Shown piece after piece: positions 1-6,369 of a DNA stretch of 13,737 nt (position 1 is its first letter; each line of letters opens with the position of its first letter). The DNA is taken from contig JAIXZB010000197.1 of the NCBI GenBank assembly GCA_027489915.1, positions 1-13,737 on the forward strand. The letters are read 5' to 3'. Under the pieces are notes generated by a model. That model had not been told where the DNA came from and ran no database searches. It worked only from the letters and a program-made list of their open reading frames with translations. This DNA is from Rickettsiales bacterium. GTDB lineage: Bacteria; Pseudomonadota; Alphaproteobacteria; Rickettsiales; UBA3002. The position numbers and the translations under genes are program-made.

Positions 1-403
1 ACAACGCCGCATAAAATACCGTGTAATGCTGGTATAACTTCACCAGTTCACCACGCGTGCGCTGATCAGGTACTCTACGTCCGCCCGCATCACCCGTCAC
101 CACCAACGCATCGCCAGTCGATTTTTCGGTCGCACGATTGATATAACCAATCGGCTTTTGCGGAATGGCGCGCAGCTGCGCCAAATCATACGCCAGATAT
201 TCCACACTCAACCGCCCACCGCGCGCATACGCCTTCGCATCACCCGCAGAAAGTGCGCGCACCGCGTCATGGAAATGCTCAATCCGTGGCCGCAAATCCG
301 CCTCACGCAGCCGAATCCCCCACTCCGCCTCAATCGCCCGAATGCGCGCAAACTGCTCGCCCATCAGCGCAATCACTGCCTGCTGTCCATCATGCTGTTT
401 CAT
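1..403 (-). CDS. Uncharacterised protein, C-terminus cut by window edge
   Basis: Reading the minus strand from the ATG at 403-401 gives an open frame of 134 codons with no stop before the window edge, beginning MKQHDGQQAVIALMGEQF. Codon third positions are G/C-rich like the neighbouring genes, so I take it as coding. The first 60 or so residues look helical and charged (repeated A, E, R, L), followed by a segment with YLAYDLAQLRAIPQKPIGY and a glycine-rich stretch near VVTGDAGGRR. I see no signal peptide or membrane segment and recognise no family. No strong Shine-Dalgarno precedes the ATG; an internal Met 14 codons in is an alternative start. It diverges from hemW with a gap of about 114 bases, which must hold promoters for both. 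Function unknown. Confidence 0.6.
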   Translation of the reverse strand, partial: MKQHDGQQAVIALMGEQFARIRAIEAEWGIRLREADLRPRIEHFHDAVRALSAGDAKAYARGGRLSVEYLAYDLAQLRAIPQKPIGYINRATEKSTGDALVVTGDAGGRRVPDQRTRGELVKLYQHYTVFYAAL

Positions 404-465
404 CACACCACATTATCGCAGTTTTTATACTCTGTCACGCACCCCTCACCCAGGAAACACCCGAA

Positions 466-482
466 GCCGCAATAAATGCGGC
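466..482. other. Perfect 6-bp hairpin in the divergent gap before hemW
   Basis: GCCGCA (466-471) and TGCGGC (477-482) are perfect inverted arms around the loop ATAAA, between the divergent unknown gene and hemW. There is no T-run on either side, so it is not an obvious intrinsic terminator. The first in-frame ATG of the hemW frame (476) falls inside it, another reason to place the hemW start at 518. It could be a leader hairpin or operator, or chance. Confidence 0.3.
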
Positions 483-517
483 ATGACATATCCCAAGGAT
501 TCTGCCACACAGCACCT

Positions 518-1672
518 ATGAACCTCGCCCTCTACATCCACTGGCCATTTTGCAAAAAGAAATGCCCCTACTGCGATTTTAACTCGCACGTGCGCGACGC
601 CGTCGATCACACGCGCTACCGCAATGCACTGCTCACCGAACTGCGCCACATGCACAGCCTCATGCCGAAAGCCACCCTCACCAGCATCTTCTTCGGCGGC
701 GGTACCCCCAGCCTCATGCAACCCGAAACCGCCCACGCACTTATCGAAGAAGCCAAACAATTGTGGCCTACACAAAATACTCCACCCATCGAAATCACTT
801 TAGAGGCCAACCCCACCTCCGTCGAAGCCGAAACCTTCCCTGCCTTCCGCGATGCAGGCATCAACCGTGTCTCACTCGGCATCCAATCCCTACGCGCGGA
901 ATCACTGAGCTTCCTAGGGCGCGAACATTCCGCCGAAGAAGCTCTGCAAGCACTCGAATACGCTAAAAAACACTTCACCCGCTTCAATTTCGATTTAATC
1001 TACGCCCTGCCAAACCAAACCGTAAAAAGTTGGGACGCAGAACTCCGCGAAGCACTGCACTATGCAGGCGGCCATATGTCGCTCTACCAACTCACCATCG
1101 AACCAAAAACCGCGTTTCACACCGCCTATTTCGGCAAAAAAGCTTTCACCCTGCCAAACGAATCCGAAGCCGCCGAACTTTATGAACAGACCCAGCACGT
1201 CATGAACACAGCGGGCCTTCCCGCCTACGAAATCTCCAACCACGCTCGCGCTGGCGAAGAATCCCAACACAACCTAAGCTACTGGCGCTCCGATGCCTAT
1301 ATAGGTATAGGTCCCGGCGCACATGGGCGCATTAAAATCGCCATGGGTTGGGCATCTACCCTCACCTATAAAACCCCCGAACGCTGGCTAGAACGCGTCG
1401 AACGCGACGGTCACGCACTAGAAGACATAACCGAAATCACCCCAGAAGAGCGCATGGAAGAAAAACTCCTCATGGGCCTGCGTCTGAACGAAGGCCTACC
1501 CCTCTCGCGCTTCACCGAAGAAGAGTACGCCCACCTAAACACCCGCCTAAAGCCCCACGCCCTCGATGCCTTAATTGGCGCCGAACTCTTAACCGTTACC
1601 CCCACCCATTGGCACACCACCGCAAAAGGCCGCCTAGTGCTAAACAGCATTATCGAAACACTACTAACATAG
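518..1672 (+). CDS. hemW: HemW, radical SAM haem chaperone
   Basis: A 384-residue radical SAM protein of the HemN/HemW family. The 4Fe-4S cysteines are C12, C16 and C19 in WPFCKKKCPYCDF, the CX3CX2C pattern. The residue after the next position is Phe rather than the fourth Cys of true oxygen-independent coproporphyrinogen oxidase (HemN, CX3CX2CXC), which points to HemW. GGGTPS (60-65) is the SAM-binding glycine motif; RVSLGIQS and IGIGPGAHG are further family motifs. HemW proteins bind haem and are thought to deliver it to respiratory enzymes; coproporphyrinogen oxidase activity is not expected. I chose ATG 518 because MNLALYIHWPF matches where family members begin; the frame is open back to an ATG at 476, which sits in a hairpin. 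No well-spaced Shine-Dalgarno is seen (AAGGA at 495-499 is 18 bases away). It converges on the lipoprotein gene at 1804 across a palindromic repeat. Confidence 0.93.
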   Translation: MNLALYIHWPFCKKKCPYCDFNSHVRDAVDHTRYRNALLTELRHMHSLMPKATLTSIFFGGGTPSLMQPETAHALIEEAKQLWPTQNTPPIEITLEANPTSVEAETFPAFRDAGINRVSLGIQSLRAESLSFLGREHSAEEALQALEYAKKHFTRFNFDLIYALPNQTVKSWDAELREALHYAGGHMSLYQLTIEPKTAFHTAYFGKKAFTLPNESEAAELYEQTQHVMNTAGLPAYEISNHARAGEESQHNLSYWRSDAYIGIGPGAHGRIKIAMGWASTLTYKTPERWLERVERDGHALEDITEITPEERMEEKLLMGLRLNEGLPLSRFTEEEYAHLNTRLKPHALDALIGAELLTVTPTHWHTTAKGRLVLNSIIETLLT

Positions 1673-1677
1673 ATAAT

Positions 1678-1804
1678 CTACCCACGGTTTGCAGAGTTGG
1701 GCATATACTAGGAGGGTTCACATTTATGAGCGCAGCGTAGCAGCGCTACGTGAGCATCAAAAATGGGGTTCCGACGACGTAGATGCTCGGCTATGCAAAC
1801 CGTT
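1678..1804 (+). repeat. Dispersed palindromic element, copy A
   Basis: This fills the gap between the convergent ends of hemW and the LpoA-like gene. A perfect 10-bp terminal inverted repeat (ACGGTTTGCA, 1684-1693, with TGCAAACCGT, 1794-1803) encloses further arms. Positions 1695-1704 pair with 1783-1792 with U-G pairs at 1697/1790, 1698/1789 and 1700/1787. CATTT (1721-1725) pairs with AAATG (1761-1765). An apical hairpin has arms CGTAGC (1736-1741) and GCTACG (1745-1750) around loop AGC. The flank CTACCC, both ends and the apex recur in copy B at 12007-12138. The wobble pairs form only in the plus-strand transcript, that is, in the 3' region of hemW mRNA. The outer arm stops next to the lipoprotein stop codon at 1804-1806. 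There is no terminal T-run, so it is not a standard intrinsic terminator. Confidence 0.8.
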
Positions 1805-3021
1805 TATTTAAAGGTAGTGGGTGGGGGAGAAATGACATCGTATCCTCCACCCCTCACCTGCAACACCGCAAGCCCACGGTCAGTCGAACCATCCGCACGC
1901 AACCTGAAAATCCCATTCGCAGGGCCCGAAAATCCTCCTGGCGATGTCAGCGTGTCCGCCGTAAATCCGCGCCCACTGGTAGCCAGCGTCACCCCAAGTG
2001 CCACCGCATCATACGCTAAGCTCGCAATGCGCGGCGGGGTGTAGCCATAGGTGTTGCGAAAGCGATTCACAAACCCTTGCGTCTGCGCTGGTGGCGAGGA
2101 TGCAAGCAACGCCCCCTCCAGACTATGCTGCGTAATCGTCGCAGGGTCATCCCATAATCCGGTGCCAATAAACTGCGTATTCGTACTATTAATTCCCCGC
2201 GCCGATAAAGTCGAAAGCAGCGTATCAAGCGTGTTTCCCGTCTCAGGAATCAGCAATGCATTAAACGGGGTTTGATCTTTCTGCAGCGCGTCCACCGCAC
2301 CTGCAACTCCTACACCTTGCGGCAGGTAAAGCGACACAGGCGCAATCATTGTTCCTTGCGCTTTCGCTGCATTTTTCGCAGCATTCAGTACCGTTTGTCC
2401 AAGCGGCGTATTGGGCACCAATGCCGCCACCTGTTTTTTCTGCGACAACATGTAAGAAACCACGCGTGATGCCTGCTGCTCAGGACTAAACCCGAACGTA
2501 TACACACCAGGCCCCGCAACCGCAGCGTTGTTCGAAAAACTAATCACCTGCGTGCCCGCTTTACGCGCCACAGGCGCAACGGCACTCACTGCATCGCTGA
2601 AGATAGGGCCAATAATAAGCACCGCACCTTCATCAATCGCCTCCTTGGCCGACATCGCCGCCATCTCCGGTGTATCACCCGTATCTTTCGGCAAAATCTC
2701 CACACGCGTCGATGCCATCACAGGCGAAATCGCTGCATATTTATCATACAGCGCAAGTGTCGCTGCATCCTGCATGGCTTTACCCAAATCTGCATTACGC
2801 CCCGTAAGCGGCACCAAAAGCGCCACCCGCACTGTGTTTGTCACCACGGGCTGTTGCGGTGTCGGACGCGATGCATCCGCACCACGCACAGGCGGCGTGT
2901 ATACTATCGCCCCTTGCGCATTGGGGTCACGATTCACCTGCTGCTGAGGCACGCACGCGCTCATCACCAGCATGACACATCCAAGCACAGCCTGTTTAAT
3001 ATATTGATTCCCACAACGCAT
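1804..3021 (-). CDS. LpoA-like lipoprotein, periplasmic-binding-fold (penicillin-binding protein activator family)
   Basis: A 405-residue protein with a lipoprotein signal peptide: a short polar start, a hydrophobic run AVLGCVMLVM, and lipobox M-S-A-C with C23 as lipidated cysteine. A Pro/Gln-rich linker (about 24-60) follows. From about residue 64 comes a type I periplasmic-binding fold, starting VRVALLVPLTGRNADLGKAM and continuing with LIIGPIFSD (135-143) and SFSNN. This is the pattern of the family annotated as penicillin-binding protein activators or branched-chain amino-acid binding proteins. E. coli LpoA, which activates PBP1A, carries an additional N-terminal TPR domain that is absent here, so peptidoglycan regulation is inferred rather than shown. 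The context supports it: the E. coli homologue yraM also diverges from rsmI (yraL) and lies near yraN and the BON gene yraP. The gene reads away from rsmI; its stop directly abuts palindromic copy A. Confidence 0.85.
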   Translation of the reverse strand: MRCGNQYIKQAVLGCVMLVMSACVPQQQVNRDPNAQGAIVYTPPVRGADASRPTPQQPVVTNTVRVALLVPLTGRNADLGKAMQDAATLALYDKYAAISPVMASTRVEILPKDTGDTPEMAAMSAKEAIDEGAVLIIGPIFSDAVSAVAPVARKAGTQVISFSNNAAVAGPGVYTFGFSPEQQASRVVSYMLSQKKQVAALVPNTPLGQTVLNAAKNAAKAQGTMIAPVSLYLPQGVGVAGAVDALQKDQTPFNALLIPETGNTLDTLLSTLSARGINSTNTQFIGTGLWDDPATITQHSLEGALLASSPPAQTQGFVNRFRNTYGYTPPRIASLAYDAVALGVTLATSGRGFTADTLTSPGGFSGPANGIFRLRADGSTDRGLAVLQVRGGGYDVISPPPTTFK

Positions 3022-3127
3022 GATTCTACCCTACCCCCATGTCAAAGAAGCCGCACATTAACGAAACCAACGAAAAAAGCAATTCCCCCCTTACAGAAGT
3101 TGCAAGCGCGGATGATAATGGGATGAG

Positions 3128-3201
3128 CGCTAGGAGTGCGCACGCACAGGAAGGGAGCGTAACAGCGCTACGTGACCGACCGAGCATGCACACGACAACG
3201 C
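3128..3201. repeat. Diverged copy C of the palindromic element at the rsmI 5' end
   Basis: The 18-mer AGCGTAACAGCGCTACGT (3156-3173) matches the apex of copy A at 17 of 18 positions, with the same AGC loop. TAGGAG lies 19 bases upstream (3131-3136), the same spacing as in copy A (1709-1714). GTGCGCACGCAC (3136-3147) and GAGCATGCACAC (3182-3193) form an outer imperfect inverted repeat. Non-Watson-Crick positions are C-A on the plus strand but become U-G pairs on the minus strand, so the hairpin is more stable as RNA read toward the lipoprotein gene. The terminal ACGGTTTG arms of copies A and B are not recognisable. The candidate rsmI ATG at 3186 lies within the distal arm. Confidence 0.5.
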
Positions 3202-4043
3202 AATCACCCATCAGCACCGCGCTATACTTAGTCGCCACGCCCATTGGTAACTTGGAAGACATCACTCTGCGCGCCATTCGCATTCTTAAAGAATGCGCCG
3301 TCATCGCCTGCGAAGATACCCGCACCAGCGCCGTGCTACTGCGCCATTACGGTATCACCACCCCCACCATCAGCTACCACGAACATAATGGCGAACAGAT
3401 GCGCCCTAAGATTCTCGCCCGCCTCAATGCTGGCGAATCTGTCGCCCTCATTTCCGATGCAGGCACCCCTTTAATTAACGATCCAGGCTACAAACTCGTG
3501 CGTGAAGTCACAACGGCGGGCCACGCAATCATCCCCATTCCAGGTCCTTCATCGCTGCTTGCCGCGCTCATCGCCAGTGGTCAGCCCACCGATACATTCA
3601 CCTTCATCGGATTTTTGCCAAACAAACAACAAGCACGCCGCACGTTACTCGAATCGCACTGCCACACCACGCACACACTTATCGCCTTCGAATCACCAAA
3701 TCGCCTTAGCGAATCCCTAAATGACATGCTCGAATTGTGGGGCGACACACGCGAAGTAAGCGTCGCCCGTGAACTCACCAAACGCTTCGAAGAACACCGC
3801 CGAGGCAGCATCGGGGCACTCGCCGCACACTATGCATCAAGCGAAGCCCCCCGCGGTGAAATCGTACTCATCATCGGCCCCGCAGCACCCATCACCGCAA
3901 GCGTTACCGATATCGATACCATGCTAATCCAAGCCCTCACCACCCACTCCGTCAAAGATGCAGCACACATCGTCGCACTCGCAACAGGAACCCCCAAACG
4001 CGATCTCTACCAACGCGCATTGGCACTGCATGCCAAGCCCTGA
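3186..4043 (+). CDS. rsmI: 16S rRNA (cytidine-1402-2'-O)-methyltransferase RsmI
   Basis: A SAM-dependent methyltransferase of the tetrapyrrole-methylase fold. Known RsmI enzymes 2'-O-methylate C1402 of 16S rRNA in the decoding centre. Signature motifs, numbered from ATG 3186, are LYLVATPIGNLEDITLRA (13-30), ACEDTR (41-46), ALISDAGTPLINDPG (87-101), PIPGPSS (117-123) and ESPNRL (169-174). Starting here gives 285 residues, the usual family length. The frame is open upstream, with ATGs at 3123 and 3039 (334 residues from 3039). A start at 3039 would leave only 17 bases to the divergent lipoprotein start and would translate the palindromic copy C. None of the three starts has a convincing Shine-Dalgarno, so the start is uncertain. 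The 3' end overlaps yraN by 14 bases, indicating a translationally coupled operon. Confidence 0.9.
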   Translation: MHTTTQSPISTALYLVATPIGNLEDITLRAIRILKECAVIACEDTRTSAVLLRHYGITTPTISYHEHNGEQMRPKILARLNAGESVALISDAGTPLINDPGYKLVREVTTAGHAIIPIPGPSSLLAALIASGQPTDTFTFIGFLPNKQQARRTLLESHCHTTHTLIAFESPNRLSESLNDMLELWGDTREVSVARELTKRFEEHRRGSIGALAAHYASSEAPRGEIVLIIGPAAPITASVTDIDTMLIQALTTHSVKDAAHIVALATGTPKRDLYQRALALHAKP

Positions 4044-4389
4044 TCGCACATCCGCCTACTGGTTTGGCCGTATTGCAGAATTTGCGGTGATAGTGTTTCT
4101 CACCCTTAAAGCCTACCGTGTTCTTGCCCATCGCCACGCCACACCCTACGGCGAAATCGATATCGTCTGCACACGGGGCAACACCCTTATCATCATCGAA
4201 GTCAAAGCGCGCAGACGCATGGCAGATGCTAAAAACGCCCTCTCACCGCACCAGCAAACCCGTCTCATAAATGCCGCAAATTACCTGATATCAAAACAAC
4301 CCAAACTCGCCTCACATGCAATTCGGTTCGACTGTTGCACCGTCACATGGTATATGCGAATCCATCATATCAAACATGCATTCATGTAA
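4030..4389 (+). CDS. yraN: YraN family (UPF0102) nuclease-fold protein
   Basis: A 119-residue protein of the UPF0102/YraN family, distantly related to Holliday-junction resolvase-type nucleases. Visible are WFGRIAEFAV near the N-terminus and the nuclease-like core GEIDIVCTRGNTLIIIEVKAR (41-61), with acidic residues E42, D44 and E57 plus K59 placed as in PD-(D/E)XK folds, followed by LSPHQQTRLINAANYLI (71-87). The biochemical role of YraN is not firmly established. ATG 4030 is chosen over upstream in-frame starts because it yields the normal N-terminus; it overlaps the end of rsmI by 14 bases, suggesting coupled translation. The BON lipoprotein gene follows after 9 bases. The pairing of rsmI with yraN is also found in E. 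coli (yraL and yraN). Confidence 0.88.
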   Translation: MPSPDRTSAYWFGRIAEFAVIVFLTLKAYRVLAHRHATPYGEIDIVCTRGNTLIIIEVKARRRMADAKNALSPHQQTRLINAANYLISKQPKLASHAIRFDCCTVTWYMRIHHIKHAFM

Positions 4390-4398
4390 GGATACTCC

Positions 4399-5064
4399 AT
4401 GCGCGCACTCTACCTTCTTGCTCTACCACTTCTGCTCTCAGGTTGCTTCACCGCTGCTGTCACTGGCGTCACCGAAACAGGCAAAGCCATCGCCGATGGC
4501 AGAAGCCTCGGTGCCCAAGTCGATGATGCCACCATCTACGCTGCCATTAATCGTTATTTCTTAGAAGTCGATTCACAGGATTTGGCCGTCAACGTCACCA
4601 TCAATGTGCGCCAAGGCCGTGTGCTGCTCACCGGTAACACTGATAACGAAAACACCCCACGCGTAGCGACCGAACAAGCATGGCGCGCCCGCGGCACACA
4701 AGAAGTCATCAACGAAATCAAAGTCAATAAAAACGCAAAATTCTGGGATAATGCCAACGATGCGCTGATTAAAAAGAACATCGAAAGCCGCCTGCTCATC
4801 ACCAAAGATGTCTGGGTCGTCAACTACTCCATCGATGTGGTAAGCAACGTGGCCTACCTCATCGGTGAATGCGAAGACCAAGGCGAAATCGACCGCGCAC
4901 TTTCTGTCGTGCGCACCACCCGTGGTGTGCGCGAAGTAGTAAGCTACCTCAAGGTAAAAAACCAAGCCCCACCGGCGCCCACAGGTGCCTACGGTGCGCC
5001 ACCCGCAGGCTTCAGTAACCCCACGGTCACCACCACGCCTGTCACCTCACAACCCATCCGCTAA
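4399..5064 (+). CDS. Double-BON-domain lipoprotein (DolP/YraP-like)
   Basis: A 221-residue putative outer-membrane lipoprotein. The signal peptide MRALYLLALPLLLSGC has lipobox L-S-G-C, with C16 lipidated. Two BON domains follow, about 41-110 (VTINVRQGRVLLTGN, then INEIKVN) and about 120-187 (YSIDVVSNVAYLIGEC, then REVVSYLKV). A Pro/Ala/Thr-rich tail (188-221) is probably disordered and is not part of the BON fold. E. coli DolP (YraP), also a dual-BON lipoprotein, binds anionic phospholipid at division sites and supports outer-membrane integrity; a similar role is inferred. AAGGA (4388-4392) sits 6 bases before the ATG, a good Shine-Dalgarno that fixes the start. It lies between yraN and gshB with gaps of 9 bases on each side, so cotranscription is likely. 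Confidence 0.88.
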   Translation: MRALYLLALPLLLSGCFTAAVTGVTETGKAIADGRSLGAQVDDATIYAAINRYFLEVDSQDLAVNVTINVRQGRVLLTGNTDNENTPRVATEQAWRARGTQEVINEIKVNKNAKFWDNANDALIKKNIESRLLITKDVWVVNYSIDVVSNVAYLIGECEDQGEIDRALSVVRTTRGVREVVSYLKVKNQAPPAPTGAYGAPPAGFSNPTVTTTPVTSQPIR

Positions 5065-5073
5065 GCATACGTA

Positions 5074-6009
5074 ATGCAAAAAACCGCCTTCCAAATCGAT
5101 GCCCCCCACAGCCTGAATCCGCGCAGTGATACCAGCCTCATGCTAGCATCCGAGGCACAAAAACGCGGCTACGACATCTGGTGGTATCACCCCACAGCGC
5201 TCACCTGCTTGAACGGCGAAATACGCGCGACCATGCAGCGCCTCAGTGTCGATGAATCTGGACTGAACGCAGGTAACCGCGGCGCCATCACACTGGGCGA
5301 AACCCTTGAATTCGCCCTATCCGAAATGCATTCTGTCTGGCTGCGCCAAGACCCACCTTTCGATATGGGCTACATCACCACCACCCACCTGCTCGAGCGC
5401 GCAAACACCCGCGTCTTCAACAACCCAAAAGGCGTGCGCAATGCGCCCGAAAAACTCTCGCCCCTCGCCTTCGCCCAATTCATGCCCCCCACCTTAATTG
5501 CCTCAAATGAAGCAGCGATTGCCGCCTTCGCTGCTGAACATAAAACCATCGTCGCCAAACCGCTATATGGCTACGGTGGCCGCAGCATTTTCAAATTCGC
5601 TCACGATGACGGCAACCTCAAAACCTTCCTCGAATTCTGGCGCGAATCCTCACGCGAACCGCTGATGTGGCAAGCCTTCCTACCCGAAGTCGCAACAGGC
5701 GACAGGCGCATCATCCTCATTAACGGCGAGGTCAAATCCTGCTTTGGTCGTACACCCGAACACGGCTCCATCCGCGCCAACATGCGCGTGGGTGGCGAAC
5801 CTGTTACCGCCACCATCACCCCACGCCAACACGAAATCGCAACTACGGTCGGTGCCATGGCCAAAGCGCAAGGTCTACTCATAGTCGGCCTCGACGTGAT
5901 TGGCGATTATCTTACCGAAATCAACGTCACCTCCCCCACCGGCCTACGCGCCGCACAGTGGCTATACAGCACCAACCTAGCCGCCGATGTATGGGACGCA
6001 GTCGGTTAA
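5074..6009 (+). CDS. gshB: Glutathione synthetase
   Basis: A 311-residue ATP-grasp enzyme joining gamma-glutamylcysteine and glycine to make glutathione in the cytosol. Family motifs run in order: RQDPPFDMGYI (91-101) in the substrate region, NNPKGVRNAPEKL (116-128), the ATP-grasp loop KPLYGYGGRSIF (162-173), GDRRI (209-213), RANMRVGG (234-241), and LTEINVTSPTGLR (280-292) with metal and substrate ligands. Length is close to the E. coli enzyme. It begins 9 bases after the BON gene with no clear Shine-Dalgarno, so translation may depend on the preceding gene. Its partner gshA is not in the window. The stop overlaps the stop of the convergent DUF465 gene by 4 bases. Confidence 0.96.
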   Translation: MQKTAFQIDAPHSLNPRSDTSLMLASEAQKRGYDIWWYHPTALTCLNGEIRATMQRLSVDESGLNAGNRGAITLGETLEFALSEMHSVWLRQDPPFDMGYITTTHLLERANTRVFNNPKGVRNAPEKLSPLAFAQFMPPTLIASNEAAIAAFAAEHKTIVAKPLYGYGGRSIFKFAHDDGNLKTFLEFWRESSREPLMWQAFLPEVATGDRRIILINGEVKSCFGRTPEHGSIRANMRVGGEPVTATITPRQHEIATTVGAMAKAQGLLIVGLDVIGDYLTEINVTSPTGLRAAQWLYSTNLAADVWDAVG

Positions 6010-6248
6010 GCAGCAGACGCCGTCAATATCGCCGCAAGCGCATCCTTGAGAAACAGATGCTTCTTTTTACACTGCTCCACATACACATCGCCTGGTTTTT
6101 CTACTTCAGCCTTGATGCGATGCAGCTCTTTACTGACCGTATCATATTCATCAAATAAGCGCTTAAAATGCGCATCGGTGGTTTTCAGTGTGTGCATGCG
6201 TTCCTTAAATTGGGGAAATTCATGTGCAAGATCATTTTCATACGCCAT
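6006..6248 (-). CDS. Small DUF465 (YdcH-family) protein
   Basis: An 80-residue soluble protein matching the DUF465/YdcH pattern: FPQFKERMHTLKTTDAHFKR (11-30), then LFDEYDTVSKELHRIK (31-46), a spacer, and a second helix VEQCKKKHLFLKDALAAIL (57-75). It is very likely a helical hairpin or coiled coil. The family is common in proteobacteria and its function is unknown. On the minus strand AGGAGT ends 7 bases before the ATG, a strong Shine-Dalgarno that fixes the start. Its last codons overlap the end of gshB by 4 bases in the convergent orientation. It probably has its own promoter in 6249-6369, since cysQ upstream on the same strand ends 121 bases away. Confidence 0.85.
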   Translation of the reverse strand: MAYENDLAHEFPQFKERMHTLKTTDAHFKRLFDEYDTVSKELHRIKAEVEKPGDVYVEQCKKKHLFLKDALAAILTASAA

Positions 6249-6306
6249 AGTGCTTACTCCTGTTGTTTCTCACGCCAACCTCTAGCACCATGCCACACTA
6301 CCGTCT

Positions 6307-6320
6307 TTGATATGCATCAA
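6307..6320. promoter_or_regulatory. Small inverted repeat upstream of the DUF465 gene (possible operator)
   Basis: TTGAT (6307-6311) and ATCAA (6316-6320) form a perfect 5-bp dyad around ATGC, about 60-75 bases upstream of the DUF465 start on the minus strand and downstream of cysQ. The surrounding 121-base gap is locally A/T-richer than the genes. No convincing -35/-10 pair could be aligned to it. It could be an operator or chance. Confidence 0.2.
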
Positions 6321-6369
6321 CACCGCATCCTAAATATTTTATGCTCAACTCCCCTGTTCCTGCTGGATA

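Noticed and set aside
426..431. TATACT as a -10 box for hemW
   Set aside because: It resembles a -10 hexamer but no plausible -35 lies 16-18 bases upstream, so it was not called as a promoter.
476..517. N-terminal extension of hemW from ATG 476
   Set aside because: The extra 14 residues do not resemble the family N-terminus and the ATG lies in a hairpin; 518 gives the conserved start.
1678..1804. Copies A and B as ordinary rho-independent terminators
   Set aside because: Neither hairpin is followed by a T-run on either strand, and both are far longer and share primary sequence, which fits a repeat family better. A terminating role by another mechanism is not excluded.
3958..4029. N-terminal extension of yraN from 3958
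   Set aside because: This stretch is out-of-frame rsmI coding sequence; the family N-terminus begins at 4030.
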